Of a DNA stretch of 64,000 nt, positions 17,529-26,044 are shown piece by piece. Below the pieces are notes generated by a model, which saw nothing but the letters and a program-made list of their open reading frames with translations, made no database searches and was not told the DNA's origin. The DNA is from UBA5216 sp043743335 (GTDB taxonomy: Bacteria; Pseudomonadota; Gammaproteobacteria; Burkholderiales; SG8-41), in the NCBI GenBank assembly GCA_043743335.1, contig JAYTWR010000004.1:12924-76923 (forward strand). The letters are read 5' to 3'. Numbering within the stretch: the stretch's first letter is position 1; each line of letters opens with the position of its first letter. Made by a program: the position numbers and the translations under genes.

Positions 17529-17706
17529 ATGTCAAAACATCTGCTTGCACAAGTCGGCCTGTCGTTTCTGACCCTCAATGCGCTTTGTGGCGCGCCGCGT
17601 GCCTTTGCCGCCAACCCCGCCGGATGTATTTCGCGACGTAGTGGCGCGCGACGTGGCTAAATGGATCAAAGTGGTGAAGGCGGCGAATATCAAGCAAATT
17701 CAATAG
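17529..17706 (+). pseudogene. collapsed Bug/TctC gene: signal peptide joined out of frame to the C-terminus
   Basis: From ATG 17529 the frame encodes a good signal peptide (MSKHLLAQVGLSFLTLNALC to AFAANP). Shortly afterwards, in the next frame, VARDVAKWIKVVKAANIKQI and stop give the classic last residues of a Bug receptor. About 270 central codons are missing and the two halves are out of frame by one base. This is an internal-deletion remnant. Confidence 0.75.
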
Positions 17707-17732
17707 CTTGCGGCGGTCATCATTGAAGGCTA

Positions 17733-17749
17733 CGGTGTCCTCTGTGGCG
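17733..17749 (-). repeat. short dispersed repeat GCCACAGAGGACACCG
   Basis: The minus strand carries the same 16-mer that opens the inverted-repeat element at 32356. It lies in the gene-free stretch 17707-18101, whose remainder holds MITE copy B and no other recognised feature. Confidence 0.6.
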
Positions 17750-17939
17750 AATTGCGTTTTTTAGGATTAAAGCATTCTGCGCATCCTGGCCGCACAGAGA
17801 CGCGACAATAATCATCGTCGTCGAATGCCGCGATGCTTGTCTCGGAATGCACGTGCGCTTACGCGCCGTCCGGGCGACGCGTGCTTGCCGATTGACCGGC
17901 GGGTTCGCGGGGCATACAGTGCGGTTACGCAAAAACGGA

Positions 17940-18093
17940 GGCAACTATTCAGCGCCAATGTAGGATGCCGGTGAGCGTAGCGAACCGCATCGTTCGCGTG
18001 ATGGGTGTAGGCAAGGCCATGTCACGATGTCAGCGCTACGCCCGATGCGGTTCCTTCGTCACCGGCATCCTACATTGAAGCTGAACAGTCACA
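17940..18093 (+). mobile_element. MITE-like element, copy B
   Basis: About 154 bp. The left end GCAACTATTCAGC, then TAGGATGCCGGTGAGCG, is mirrored on the right by CGTCACCGGCATCCTA and GCTGAACAGTCAC. Copies A and B are inverted relative to each other and share both ends and the centre (CAAGGCCAT). The element ends 8 bp before the start of the next gene, directly against its AAAGGAG ribosome site. Confidence 0.85.
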
Positions 18094-18101
18094 AAAGGAG
18101 A

Positions 18102-19127
18102 ATGGTTTTGAAAAATTGGCATAGTTCGGTGATTGCACTCGTGGGTCCGGTATTCATACTCGCAGGGACGGCAGTAAATCTGGCCATGGCGCAAGATCAA
18201 GCCAAAGCCGCGCCTGCAGCGCAACCCTTCGTCGCGGGCAAGCCGCTGGGCGTAACCCTGCAGGGTGCCTACACACCCATGTCGAAGAACGTGAAAGTCT
18301 ACGGCGCAGTGGTGAACGCGGAGAGTTGCTCGTACGACCCCGTGCGTGACCTGATCGTGGTGCCTAATCGCGGTGTCAATCAAAATGAAATCCCAAACGA
18401 CGCATTTGTCTCCCTGCTCAACCACGATGGCTCAGTACACACCGTCAAGTGGATAGGTGAAACCCGCGATGGGCTGATGCTCAATCATCCCAATGGCAGC
18501 GACATCGTCAATGGCCTGCTCTACGTGGCCGATATCGACGGCGGCAGAACTGCGAAAGAGCCTACGACGGCCGTGATCCGAAAATTCAATATGACCACAG
18601 GCGCGCCCGCCGGCGAACTGCCCGTGCCGCAGTCGCCCGGCATCAACGACATTGCGGTGGCCGCCGATGGCACCGTCTACGGCACGCAAACCCGTGTCCC
18701 CGGGCCGACTGCTGAGCCGGGGCATTCCAAGGTGTTCAAGATTACCGCCCAAGGCGTGGTATCCGAACTGATTGTTGGCCCGCCGCTGCGGGCGCCCAAC
18801 GGCATTGCACTCGACAATGACGGTAACTTGGTGGTGGTCAACATCGACAACAACGAGGTGCTGACCTTTGCGCTCGACGGCAAGTTGCTCAAGACCGAGC
18901 ACGCCGTGCAGCCCGGCAATGACGGCTTGGTCATCATGAAAGATGGCACCAAATACGTGAGCAGCGTGCGGCAAGGTGGCGTCTCACGCATACGCCCCGG
19001 CCAGCCTGCTGATCTGATCGCCAGTGGCATCCCGAGCGCGGCGTCCATGTGCTACGACGCGGGGGCTAACCAGCTTGTGATTCCGATGAACCCTAACAAT
19101 GGCGTGGCGATAATTCCGCTGCGATAA
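18102..19127 (+). CDS. exported six-bladed beta-propeller protein (SMP-30/gluconolactonase-like)
   Basis: The ATG at 18102 follows AAAGGAG and opens a signal peptide ending near LAMAQDQA, giving 341 residues. The mature part has repeated propeller strands: GINDIAVAADGTVYG, LRAPNGIALDNDGNLVVVNI and NDGLVIMKDGTKYVSS. These phrases are typical of SMP-30-like lactonases or of sugar-lactone-binding propellers. The reaction is not certain and the protein may simply bind a ligand. A promoter may lie in the adjacent MITE. Confidence 0.75.
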   Translation: MVLKNWHSSVIALVGPVFILAGTAVNLAMAQDQAKAAPAAQPFVAGKPLGVTLQGAYTPMSKNVKVYGAVVNAESCSYDPVRDLIVVPNRGVNQNEIPNDAFVSLLNHDGSVHTVKWIGETRDGLMLNHPNGSDIVNGLLYVADIDGGRTAKEPTTAVIRKFNMTTGAPAGELPVPQSPGINDIAVAADGTVYGTQTRVPGPTAEPGHSKVFKITAQGVVSELIVGPPLRAPNGIALDNDGNLVVVNIDNNEVLTFALDGKLLKTEHAVQPGNDGLVIMKDGTKYVSSVRQGGVSRIRPGQPADLIASGIPSAASMCYDAGANQLVIPMNPNNGVAIIPLR

Positions 19128-19142
19128 AAGTTTGAGTAAAGT

Positions 19143-19186
19143 GTGCATTAGTGCACCGATTTATCTAAATTAGTCCGAACGGACTA
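19143..19186. promoter_or_regulatory. two perfect palindromes between propeller and PEP-CTERM genes
   Basis: GTGCA-TTAG-TGCAC (19143-19156) and TAGTCCG-AA-CGGACTA (19171-19186) lie 16-59 bp after the propeller gene and 130-175 bp before the PEP-CTERM gene. They may be terminator stems without T runs or operator sites. Confidence 0.4.
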
Positions 19187-19317
19187 TAGCCCACGAGCCG
19201 CTGGCACGATACCCTCGGCCTTGTCCCCGCTTCTAATCCCGTTTCTCGTCGAAAGAGCAGCGATGGTTGTTCGTAGTTCGCGAGAATAAAATTTTATTTT
19301 ATCTTGGAGAATGGCTC

Positions 19318-20037
19318 ATGAATTCAGTCCTTTGCAAATCACTGGCGACGGCGGTATTGGCGCTCGGGGCATCCGCGTCATTGGCGCAAACGCATCAATA
19401 TCAACTCAACGGCTCGCTGGCAGACGATTTTGGCGGACCGTCGATTGTCAGTAATGGCGGCGCGTTGGGCCCCACCGGTTATACCTTTGGCCTAAATCAA
19501 GGTTTGAATACGTCCGGGCTCGGTTTGTCCAATGTCTACACGATCGATCTGAAATACCATTTTGATACCCATGGCGTCTGGCAAAAGATTATCGACTTCA
19601 GCAATTTGTCTTTGGACCGTGGGATGTACACGCTGGGTAGTCAATATAACTTTTACCCCGTTCTTTCCTTAGGTGCGGCACCGGCAGATGGGGTTGACGG
19701 TACGCTGACGCTGACGCGCGATGCTGCAAATGTGGTTAACGTTTATTCGAATGGTTCGCTGTCTGGCAGCTTCCTTGATTCTGCTGGCTATGCGAATTTT
19801 GCCGGCAACAATGCCAGCTTCTTTATTGATGACTTCGCAACGGGTCAAGGAGAGGCCGCGTCCGGCTACGTGGACTACATTCGTTTTTGGGATACCGCAT
19901 TGAGCGGTGCCCAAGTCGAAAGCCTAGGCGCGCCGACCGTGAGCGCCGTTCCGGAACCCGAAACCTACGCCATGATGTTGGCAGGCTTGGGCTTGCTGGG
20001 TTTCGCAGCGCGCCGCAGAAAGCAAAACTCGGCCTGA
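19318..20037 (+). CDS. PEP-CTERM sorted exoprotein with LamG-like domain
   Basis: This 239-residue protein has an N-terminal signal peptide (ends near ASASLAQ), a central lectin/LamG-like beta-sandwich region, and a C-terminal sorting tail. The tail is VPEPETYAMMLAGLGLLGF followed by AARRRK. It would be processed by an exosortase, which is not in this window, and displayed in or released to the extracellular matrix. The ATG at 19318 follows TTGGAGA. A strong terminator follows. Confidence 0.9.
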   Translation: MNSVLCKSLATAVLALGASASLAQTHQYQLNGSLADDFGGPSIVSNGGALGPTGYTFGLNQGLNTSGLGLSNVYTIDLKYHFDTHGVWQKIIDFSNLSLDRGMYTLGSQYNFYPVLSLGAAPADGVDGTLTLTRDAANVVNVYSNGSLSGSFLDSAGYANFAGNNASFFIDDFATGQGEAASGYVDYIRFWDTALSGAQVESLGAPTVSAVPEPETYAMMLAGLGLLGFAARRRKQNSA

Positions 20038-20056
20038 TAGCGCCTTGTTTCGGCAA

Positions 20057-20090
20057 ACAAAAACCCCCGCTTTGGCGGGGTTTTTTTATC
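20057..20090 (+). terminator. rho-independent terminator
   Basis: AAACCCCCGC / GCGGGGTTTTTTT hairpin with a T tract directly after the PEP-CTERM gene. Confidence 0.85.
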
Positions 20091-20248
20091 GGCTGCTGAC
20101 GCTGGATGCGAGCCGGTATGCGACAGATTTTCCAAAGCTGACGTTGTTACCGGCGTCACAGCGTTTTGCGTTCTGTGCGAATCACCTGTCCAGAAATCAC
20201 GCGAGATCGCGTGGGCGTGCTGTGTGATAAGCAGGCGGTGACTTTTCA

Positions 20249-20261
20249 TAACCATATGATT
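20249..20261 (-). repeat. dispersed AT-rich motif copy at a Bug start codon (one mismatch)
   Basis: Minus-strand core AATCATATGGTTA overlaps the ATG at 20256. The flanking TTTAAA on the other strand resembles copies 50269 and 52447. Confidence 0.4.
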
Positions 20262-21230
20262 TTAAACAGTTATTTGTTAATCCTCAGCATGGGCTTTGGC
20301 TTTGGATTTAGTATTGCCGTCAGCCACGCCCAAAGCTATCCCACCAAACCCATCCGCTTCGTCTCGCCGTACCCGCCCGGCGGCTCTAACGATGTGGTGG
20401 CGCGCATGATTGCAGCGCGCATGTCGCCGGTGTTCGGGCAGCAATGGATCGTCGAAAATCGTTCGGGGCGCGGCGGCAATATTGGCGTTGAGCTGGTGGC
20501 GAAGTCGCCGGCGGACGGCTATACGGTGGTGCATGGCGGCATGGGCAGCCTGACGCTGGCACCGTTTTTGTCGAAGCTGCCCTATGACGCGCTGCGCGAT
20601 TTTGCGCCCGTTACGTTGACGGCGCGTGCGCCGAATGTGATTGCGGTGCATCCCACGCTGCCGGTGAAATCGGCGGCTGACCTGATTGCGCTGGCGCGGG
20701 CGCGGCCCGGGCAATTGGATTATGGCAGCAGCGGGGTGGGCAGCACGCCGCATTTGACGGCGGCGCTGTTGGCATCGCTGGCGGGCATCAAGATGATGCA
20801 CGTGCCGTATAAAGGCAGCACGCCAGCAACCATCGATTTGGTGGCGGGGCAGATTCCGCTGTTGTTCGCGCCGATATCTGCGCTGCTGCCGCAGATTGAA
20901 TCGGGCAAGGTGCGCGCGATTGGTGTCAGCAGTTTGCAGCGCTCGCGTTTGTTGCCGGGCGTGGCGACGATAGCCGAATCGGGCATCGCGGGTTTTGAGA
21001 TGAACCCGTGGTTTGCGATGTTGGCACCGGCGGGCACGCCGCGTGACGTGGTGACGCGCTTGAATGCAGAAGTCACGCGCTACCTGCGCACGCCCGAAGC
21101 CGCCAAACTGTTCGCGGCGCAAGGGGCCGATGTGGCGTTCAGCACGGCGGACGAACTGACGGCATTGATGAAGGCTGATCTGGCACAGTGGGGCAAGGTG
21201 ATACGCGATAACCAGATTCAGGGCGAATGA
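20256..21230 (+). CDS. Bug/TctC-family periplasmic receptor
   Basis: The protein has 324 residues from ATG 20256, the first start giving a signal peptide (MILNSYLLILSMGFGFGFSI, ending at SHAQS). The family landmarks are KPIRFVSPYPPGGSNDVVAR, ENRSGRGGNIG, MHVPYKGSTPA and the C-terminal WGKVIRDN. Bug proteins bind small carboxylates in the periplasm for tripartite tricarboxylate transporters or for signalling. No TctAB membrane genes are near. There is no ribosome site before the ATG; an AT-rich motif takes its place. Confidence 0.9.
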   Translation: MILNSYLLILSMGFGFGFSIAVSHAQSYPTKPIRFVSPYPPGGSNDVVARMIAARMSPVFGQQWIVENRSGRGGNIGVELVAKSPADGYTVVHGGMGSLTLAPFLSKLPYDALRDFAPVTLTARAPNVIAVHPTLPVKSAADLIALARARPGQLDYGSSGVGSTPHLTAALLASLAGIKMMHVPYKGSTPATIDLVAGQIPLLFAPISALLPQIESGKVRAIGVSSLQRSRLLPGVATIAESGIAGFEMNPWFAMLAPAGTPRDVVTRLNAEVTRYLRTPEAAKLFAAQGADVAFSTADELTALMKADLAQWGKVIRDNQIQGE

Positions 21231-21254
21231 GGTTCTGCCTAAATAGTTGTTTAA

Positions 21255-21267
21255 AAACAACATATTA
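21255..21267 (+). repeat. dispersed AT-rich motif copy after a Bug gene (one mismatch)
   Basis: Core AAACAACATATTA within CTAAATAGTTGTTTAAAAAC, which matches the flank of the copy at 50269. It lies 25 bp after the Bug stop. Confidence 0.45.
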
Positions 21268-21284
21268 GAGTGAACGTCCTGCAA

Positions 21285-21535
21285 TGTTTGCCGTAGACCG
21301 CTTCGCTGTCCGCTGTCAGCCCTCAACTCGTGTATGATTCATGCACAGGACATCAGCACCGCTTCATCCGGTTTGCGGTTGCGTCCTGTTCGAGGCGAAT
21401 ATCTGCTGTGGCACTCAGGGCTTAATCATAAAAGCCCAGCCCGGCGTTCCCCGAATCTTAAACCCCACGTGGTATCGGCCTGAACCGGTTCTTGCGGCGT
21501 TTGCCGCAGCAGGTTGATCGCAGGGAGAATTTTTT
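21285..21535 (+). promoter_or_regulatory. long structured leader of the RhlE-like helicase gene
   Basis: The roughly 250 bp before the TTG start hold no gene but contain several stems, including GGGCTT/AAGCCC (around 21418-21435) and TGCGGC/GCCGCA (around 21493-21508). A TATGAT near 21336 could be a -10 element. Long leaders of this sort precede cold-induced or autoregulated DEAD-box helicases, which is only an inference here. Confidence 0.4.
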
Positions 21536-23884
21536 TTGAGTCAGTTGTTTGCTGATCTTGGGCTGATGCCCGAATTGTCGCGTGCTGCCGGTGATTCCGG
21601 CTATACGCAACCCACGCCGGTGCAGGTGCAGGCGATCCCCGTTATTCTTGAAGGTTGTGATGTGTTGGCCGGTGCGCAAACCGGCACCGGCAAGACCGCC
21701 GGCTTCACGCTGCCGCTGTTGCAGCGGCTCATGGAAAACCCGCCCGAGCCGGGCACGTATCCGGTGCGCGCGTTGATCGTGACGCCCACACGCGAGCTGG
21801 CCGCGCAAATCGAAGAAAGCGTACACGAATACGGCAAGTATTTGCCGCTGCGCTCGACGGTGATATTCGGCGGCGTCGGCATGGGGCCGCAGCTTGAGGC
21901 GCTGAAAGCCGGCGTGGACATTCTGGTGGCGACACCGGGGCGCTTGCTCGATCACGCCAACGAACAGACGGTGGATCTGTCGCAAGTCGAAATTCTCGTG
22001 CTCGACGAAGCCGACCGCATGCTCGACATGGGCTTCATCCATGACGTTAAACGCATCCTCGCACTGCTGCCTGAGCAGCGGCAAAACCTGTTGTTTTCGG
22101 CGACGTTTTCCGACGACATTCGGGCATTGGCGGATGGCCTGCTGCGTAATCCAGTGATGGTGGAAGTGGCGCGGCGCAATGCTGAATCGGAACTGGTGGC
22201 GCAGCGCGTGCATCCGGTCGGGCAGGAGCGCAAGCGCGCCTTGCTCGCGCATTTGGTGAAAACCGGCGACTGGAAGCAAGTGCTGGTGTTTACGCGTACC
22301 AAGCATGGTGCCAACCGACTGGCGCATCAATTGGGGCGTTCGGGTATTTCTGCCACGGCGATTCACGGCAACAAAGGGCAGGGCGCGCGTACCAAGGCGC
22401 TGGCGGATTTCAAGGCAGGGCTGGTGCGCGTGTTGGTGGCGACGGATATTGCGGCGCGCGGTTTGGATATTGAAGAATTACCGCATGTCGTGAATTACGA
22501 TTTGCCGCATGTGGCGGAAGACTACGTGCATCGCATCGGACGCACCGGGCGCGCAGGCAGCACGGGTGAGGCCATTTCGCTGGTTGCGCCGGAAGAACTG
22601 CCGTTGCTGGCAGAAATTGAAAAGCTCATGAAGCGCACCGTGGAGCAAACGGTGATTCCCGGTTTTGAACCCGGCAGTGAACCGCCGCCGCAGCACGGGC
22701 GAGGGCCGGAGCAACTAGGGCAAGCGCCCCGGCAACAGGGGCCTGCTGAGGCCCAGCCATCAGCGCTGCCGCAGCCGCCCCGGGAACCCCGGCAACCGCA
22801 GGACAGCACGGCGGGCGAGCGGACGCCTAAGAGGGAAGGCGAGGGACGGGAAGGCCGGGGGCGTCGTCGAGGGCGCGGACGGAACCGCCAAAATGGCGAA
22901 AACCGGGGCGAACCCCGTGACCCTGCCGTGCAGGGTGCTACTGCGGCACCGGGTGTGGCTGCCGTGGACGGCGGTGCGGGGCAGATACCGACCCCGCGTG
23001 AGATGCGTGAGCCGCGCGCACCGAGAGTGCAGGGGGAGCCGCGTGGGAATCGTGGTGAGCGTGGTGAGCGTAGTGAGCGCGGCGAGCCGAACCCGAATCG
23101 CAATTTGCATCAAAGCCGTCAGGAAGCGCAGCGTGAGGATCGCGACAATCGCGGCAACCGCGATACCGGCAAGAATCATCGCGCGGTGGTACTGGATGAC
23201 GATTTTGGCAATCGCATCCAGCCGGCGAAGCAGCCGCGCGGCATACGCGCGCGCATCGCCGCCGGTGATATCGACGAAGCACTCGACAACATCGGCAACC
23301 GCATGCCGCAGCCGCCGAAAAACCAGCGCAATCTGGATACGGAAGAAGAAATCAATTTCAATGTCGCTGTCGCCGCACCGCAGACCGTATACGATGATGA
23401 TGATGGACAGCAACCACCGTCCAATGCCGGACAGTTGTTTCCGTCATCCGCCGGTTTCATGGGCGCGGGCCGGCCGGCACGCGCTCATCGCGGCAAAGGA
23501 CGGAGTGGCCGCAATACCGGCAAGTCAAACTTTTCCGCTAACGCTAACGCTAACGCTAACGCTAACGCTGCCCGCGACGCCAATGGTAACCACGGCGGCG
23601 AGCGGGGCAATCGTGACGCCGCTGGTAACGGGGCAAGTGGTAGCAATGGCAATAACGGCAACGCACGCAATCGCGGTAACAACAAGCGCCGTCGCGGGCA
23701 ACCGCAGCGCGCACAGTCCGGTCAGCCGGGGCAGCCAGGTCAGCCGCAGCGTCAACAGCAAGGTCAGCGACAGCGCCCGCAGCAGGGGCAATCTGGCCAG
23801 CCTGGCCAACCGGGCCAGCAGCGGCAACAGCAACGGCGTCGTAATGCCGGCGGCGGCGGGCGGCGTCCGGAAGGCGTGGTTTAG
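21536..23884 (+). CDS. rhlE: DEAD-box RNA helicase, RhlE-like, with long low-complexity tail
   Basis: This 782-residue protein starts at TTG 21536 after GGGAG. The helicase core spans about 1-370: Q motif YTQPTPVQVQAIP, Walker A AQTGTGKT (about 47), DEAD (about 157), SAT (about 189) and HRIGRTGRAG (about 331). The remaining 400 residues are disordered and rich in R, G, N, Q and P, including a (AN)n run encoded by GCTAAC repeats and Gln/Gly/Pro-rich repeats. The tail is much longer than in E. coli RhlE and probably binds RNA. The likely role is ribosome or RNA remodelling. Confidence 0.92.
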   Translation: MSQLFADLGLMPELSRAAGDSGYTQPTPVQVQAIPVILEGCDVLAGAQTGTGKTAGFTLPLLQRLMENPPEPGTYPVRALIVTPTRELAAQIEESVHEYGKYLPLRSTVIFGGVGMGPQLEALKAGVDILVATPGRLLDHANEQTVDLSQVEILVLDEADRMLDMGFIHDVKRILALLPEQRQNLLFSATFSDDIRALADGLLRNPVMVEVARRNAESELVAQRVHPVGQERKRALLAHLVKTGDWKQVLVFTRTKHGANRLAHQLGRSGISATAIHGNKGQGARTKALADFKAGLVRVLVATDIAARGLDIEELPHVVNYDLPHVAEDYVHRIGRTGRAGSTGEAISLVAPEELPLLAEIEKLMKRTVEQTVIPGFEPGSEPPPQHGRGPEQLGQAPRQQGPAEAQPSALPQPPREPRQPQDSTAGERTPKREGEGREGRGRRRGRGRNRQNGENRGEPRDPAVQGATAAPGVAAVDGGAGQIPTPREMREPRAPRVQGEPRGNRGERGERSERGEPNPNRNLHQSRQEAQREDRDNRGNRDTGKNHRAVVLDDDFGNRIQPAKQPRGIRARIAAGDIDEALDNIGNRMPQPPKNQRNLDTEEEINFNVAVAAPQTVYDDDDGQQPPSNAGQLFPSSAGFMGAGRPARAHRGKGRSGRNTGKSNFSANANANANANAARDANGNHGGERGNRDAAGNGASGSNGNNGNARNRGNNKRRRGQPQRAQSGQPGQPGQPQRQQQGQRQRPQQGQSGQPGQPGQQRQQQRRRNAGGGGRRPEGVV
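23537..23566 (+). repeat. hexanucleotide repeat GCTAAC x5 inside the helicase gene
   Basis: Five perfect GCTAAC units encode alternating Ala-Asn. Copy-number change keeps the frame and alters tail length in steps of two residues. Confidence 0.9.
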
Positions 23885-24056
23885 CGCGTGTTACCGCGAA
23901 AAAGGGCGCTTGCCGTAGCGAATACTGAGAAAGTCCGCGCGTTACGGTGATTCGGTTATCACCCGCTTGATACGCGGGCGTTCCCAGTCGAGGCACCGCT
24001 GTTCCTCGGTGCCCACCGTGCCCCCTGCGGCTAAAAGTTTGTGACGGGCATGCCGA

Positions 24057-24986
24057 CTAAGCGGCTTTTTTCTCGCGGAGCGGTTTTTCGCTGCCTGCTT
24101 TTTCGCCGCCCAATGCCTCAACCAAATCCGCCAGCATGGCGGCGAGTTCTCCACTCATTAGGGCGAAGTCGATGTCGAACTGCTCTTCGGCATCTTCGGC
24201 CTGATCCTGCGTTTCGTCTTTGAGAATGTCGAGAAAGACTACGCGTTTGATTTGTAGTTGGTCAGTCAGCACGAACGACACGCGGTTTTTCCAAGTCATG
24301 CCCAGCCGCGTGGCAGATTTGCCGCCGCGTATGTGCTCGCGGATTTCCTTGCCTTCCAGCGGATGGTTGACGTAGCGCACCGTGGCACGGCTGTCACCGG
24401 ATGCTTTTAACTCAAGGTCTTGGTCAATGGTAAACGGCGCGGGCACTTGGCCGGCGCTTAGCCATAGCGTCATTTGTGCGGCGGGCGACTGGTGACATTC
24501 CAGACGTTTTACTTCCAAGTCAATGTCTGCCCCGAGTAACGATTCGAGCAGCTCATCGGCTTTTTTGTCCGCAGCAGTGTCGATCACCAGCCAGTGGTTG
24601 ACTGGGTCTATCCAGGTGCGCAGCGTGCGGCGGCGGCTGAGCGCCTTGGGCATCAATTCTTCGAGTACTCGCTCGCGGATGTCGCGCATTTGCTTGCGGC
24701 CCACCGGGTGTTCCTGTTTTTCTGCGAGTTTTGCCGCGCGTTCCTGCGCGACTTGCGTGATGATCGAACCGGGCAGCAGTTTCTGATTGACGCCAAAAGC
24801 GATCAGCCACTGGCGTTGCAGGCTGTGCAAAAATTGATCGTTAGCGCGCGGCGCAACCCAGCCGCGCGACTCCATCTCAAAGCTGCCACAGGGCTGCAGG
24901 GCGTTGTCTTTGAGTTTGGCTTCGAGATCGTCCGCCGCAAGATTGTTGTCGGCCAAGCGGTATACGAGCAGATTTTTGAACCACAT
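24057..24986 (-). CDS. rdgC: recombination-associated protein RdgC
   Basis: This 309-residue protein has the usual RdgC length. It begins MWFKNLLVYRLADN and contains ESRGWVAPR, PVGRKQMRDIRERVLEELMP and GKSATRLGMTWKNRVSFVL, all conserved in the family. RdgC forms a ring around double-stranded DNA on the nucleoid and restrains RecA-dependent recombination. It is convergent with the helicase gene. The 170-bp spacer has a hairpin GGCACCG/CGGTGCC near 23993 but no T tract. Confidence 0.95.
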   Translation of the reverse strand: MWFKNLLVYRLADNNLAADDLEAKLKDNALQPCGSFEMESRGWVAPRANDQFLHSLQRQWLIAFGVNQKLLPGSIITQVAQERAAKLAEKQEHPVGRKQMRDIRERVLEELMPKALSRRRTLRTWIDPVNHWLVIDTAADKKADELLESLLGADIDLEVKRLECHQSPAAQMTLWLSAGQVPAPFTIDQDLELKASGDSRATVRYVNHPLEGKEIREHIRGGKSATRLGMTWKNRVSFVLTDQLQIKRVVFLDILKDETQDQAEDAEEQFDIDFALMSGELAAMLADLVEALGGEKAGSEKPLREKKAA

Positions 24987-25056
24987 GATGGGTTGCCAAA
25001 AAAACGTGGATTATACCGGCACGGTGCTGCGGCAATGCGGTAATCTTTTGTTGGGA

Positions 25057-25135
25057 GTAACTGTTCCGCTTCACTGTAGGATGCCGGTGACGAAGGAACC
25101 GCATCGGTCGTGCGACGGACAAGCTGAATCGTTAC
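25057..25135. mobile_element. MITE-like element, internally deleted copy C
   Basis: About 80 bp. AACTGTTCCGCTTCACTGTA, then GGATGCCGGTGACGAAGGAA, matches one arm of copies A and B, and AAGCTGAATCGTTAC matches the opposite end. The centre and the second inner arm are missing. Confidence 0.7.
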
Positions 25136-25181
25136 TGTCTGGATGCGAATGAGCGCGCATGAATTTGAGCAAGGAGCCTGC

Positions 25182-26030
25182 ATGTCCCATAGCAACGAAC
25201 CCGACGCGGCGGATTTAAGTCCCGAAGCGGTACTGGCGCGCGCCACTGCCGCGCGCGGCGACATTTTCCCCGAATGGAAAACGCTGGTGTATGCGTCGCC
25301 GAAAACGTATCACCTGATCAATCAAACCGTGAGCTATTTGCATCAGTATGACGGGCAGCAGGCGGCAGCCGGGCAATTGTCGGTGCCCATGCGCGAGCTG
25401 ATTGCGATACCGGCGTTGTGCAGCAAAGGCGATCTGCGTCACGCGCCGAATCACATCCGCCGCATGTATCGTGAGGGCTTGACGAATAAGGCGCTGTTCG
25501 AAGGCGCAGCGGCGTTTGCGTCGGTGGTGGGTTGGGCGAGTTTGACGTACGTTTCGCTGGCCATAGCACAAGCGAACAGCGCGGATTATCCGTTCGGCAA
25601 ATTGCCGCCGGGCGGCGAACCCAAAGCCCTGACGCCATTCCCAGAAATGCAGCTCGGACGAATGCGTGTTCGTGCGGGCAGTGACAGCCTAGCGCACCGT
25701 GACGAATGGCGCTATGCGGCTGAAATCGATCCTGAACTCGTGCGTCGCGCGTCAGCGTTTGTGGATCACTGCACGGGCGCAGACAGCGCGGATGAAGACC
25801 CACAAAATGCCCTACTGGGCCCGGGGCCACGCGCGCTGATTGTGATCGCGGCGCTCTGCACGCGCGGCGAGGTGGACATGGCGGCTGAGCAAATGCGTCG
25901 CGCCTACGACTACGGCATGACGCGCCGTCAGGTGCTGGAAGCGATTTGCTGCGTGGTGCCGATGACCGGCATGGTGTCCGCCACGCTGGGTTTGCGGGCG
26001 ATGCGGTTGGTGGATAAAAATACCAATTAA
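25182..26030 (+). CDS. carboxymuconolactone decarboxylase-family protein, two CMD units
   Basis: This 282-residue protein starts at ATG 25182 after AAGGAG. It contains two AhpD/CMD-like units. The first has QLSVPMRELIAIPALCSKGD; the second has GPGPRALIVIAALCTRGEVD and AYDYGMTRRQVLEAI. Single cysteines occur where redox-active members have CxxC, so peroxidase activity is doubtful. A role in aromatic or lactone catabolism is possible. It is 14 bp upstream of a Bug receptor, probably in the same operon. Confidence 0.85.
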   Translation: MSHSNEPDAADLSPEAVLARATAARGDIFPEWKTLVYASPKTYHLINQTVSYLHQYDGQQAAAGQLSVPMRELIAIPALCSKGDLRHAPNHIRRMYREGLTNKALFEGAAAFASVVGWASLTYVSLAIAQANSADYPFGKLPPGGEPKALTPFPEMQLGRMRVRAGSDSLAHRDEWRYAAEIDPELVRRASAFVDHCTGADSADEDPQNALLGPGPRALIVIAALCTRGEVDMAAEQMRRAYDYGMTRRQVLEAICCVVPMTGMVSATLGLRAMRLVDKNTN

Positions 26031-26042
26031 AACAAATAGTTA
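26030..26042 (+). repeat. dispersed AT-rich motif copy at an operon junction (one mismatch)
   Basis: Core AAACAAATAGTTA shares its first base with the stop codon of the CMD gene and ends 2 bp before the ATG of the Bug gene. Confidence 0.5.
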
Positions 26043-26044
26043 CG

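Noticed and set aside
19202..19220. Sigma-54 promoter before the PEP-CTERM gene
   Set aside because: The -24 element is perfect but the expected TTGC at the -12 position is absent.
22760..23918. Long frames in other phases over the helicase tail
   Set aside because: They are shadows of the repetitive Arg/Gly/Asn/Gln tail; only the helicase frame continues the conserved core.
23942..24154. 70-codon minus-strand frame between rhlE and rdgC
   Set aside because: It overlaps the rdgC 3' end in another frame and matches nothing recognised; the spacer is better read as a convergent intergenic region.
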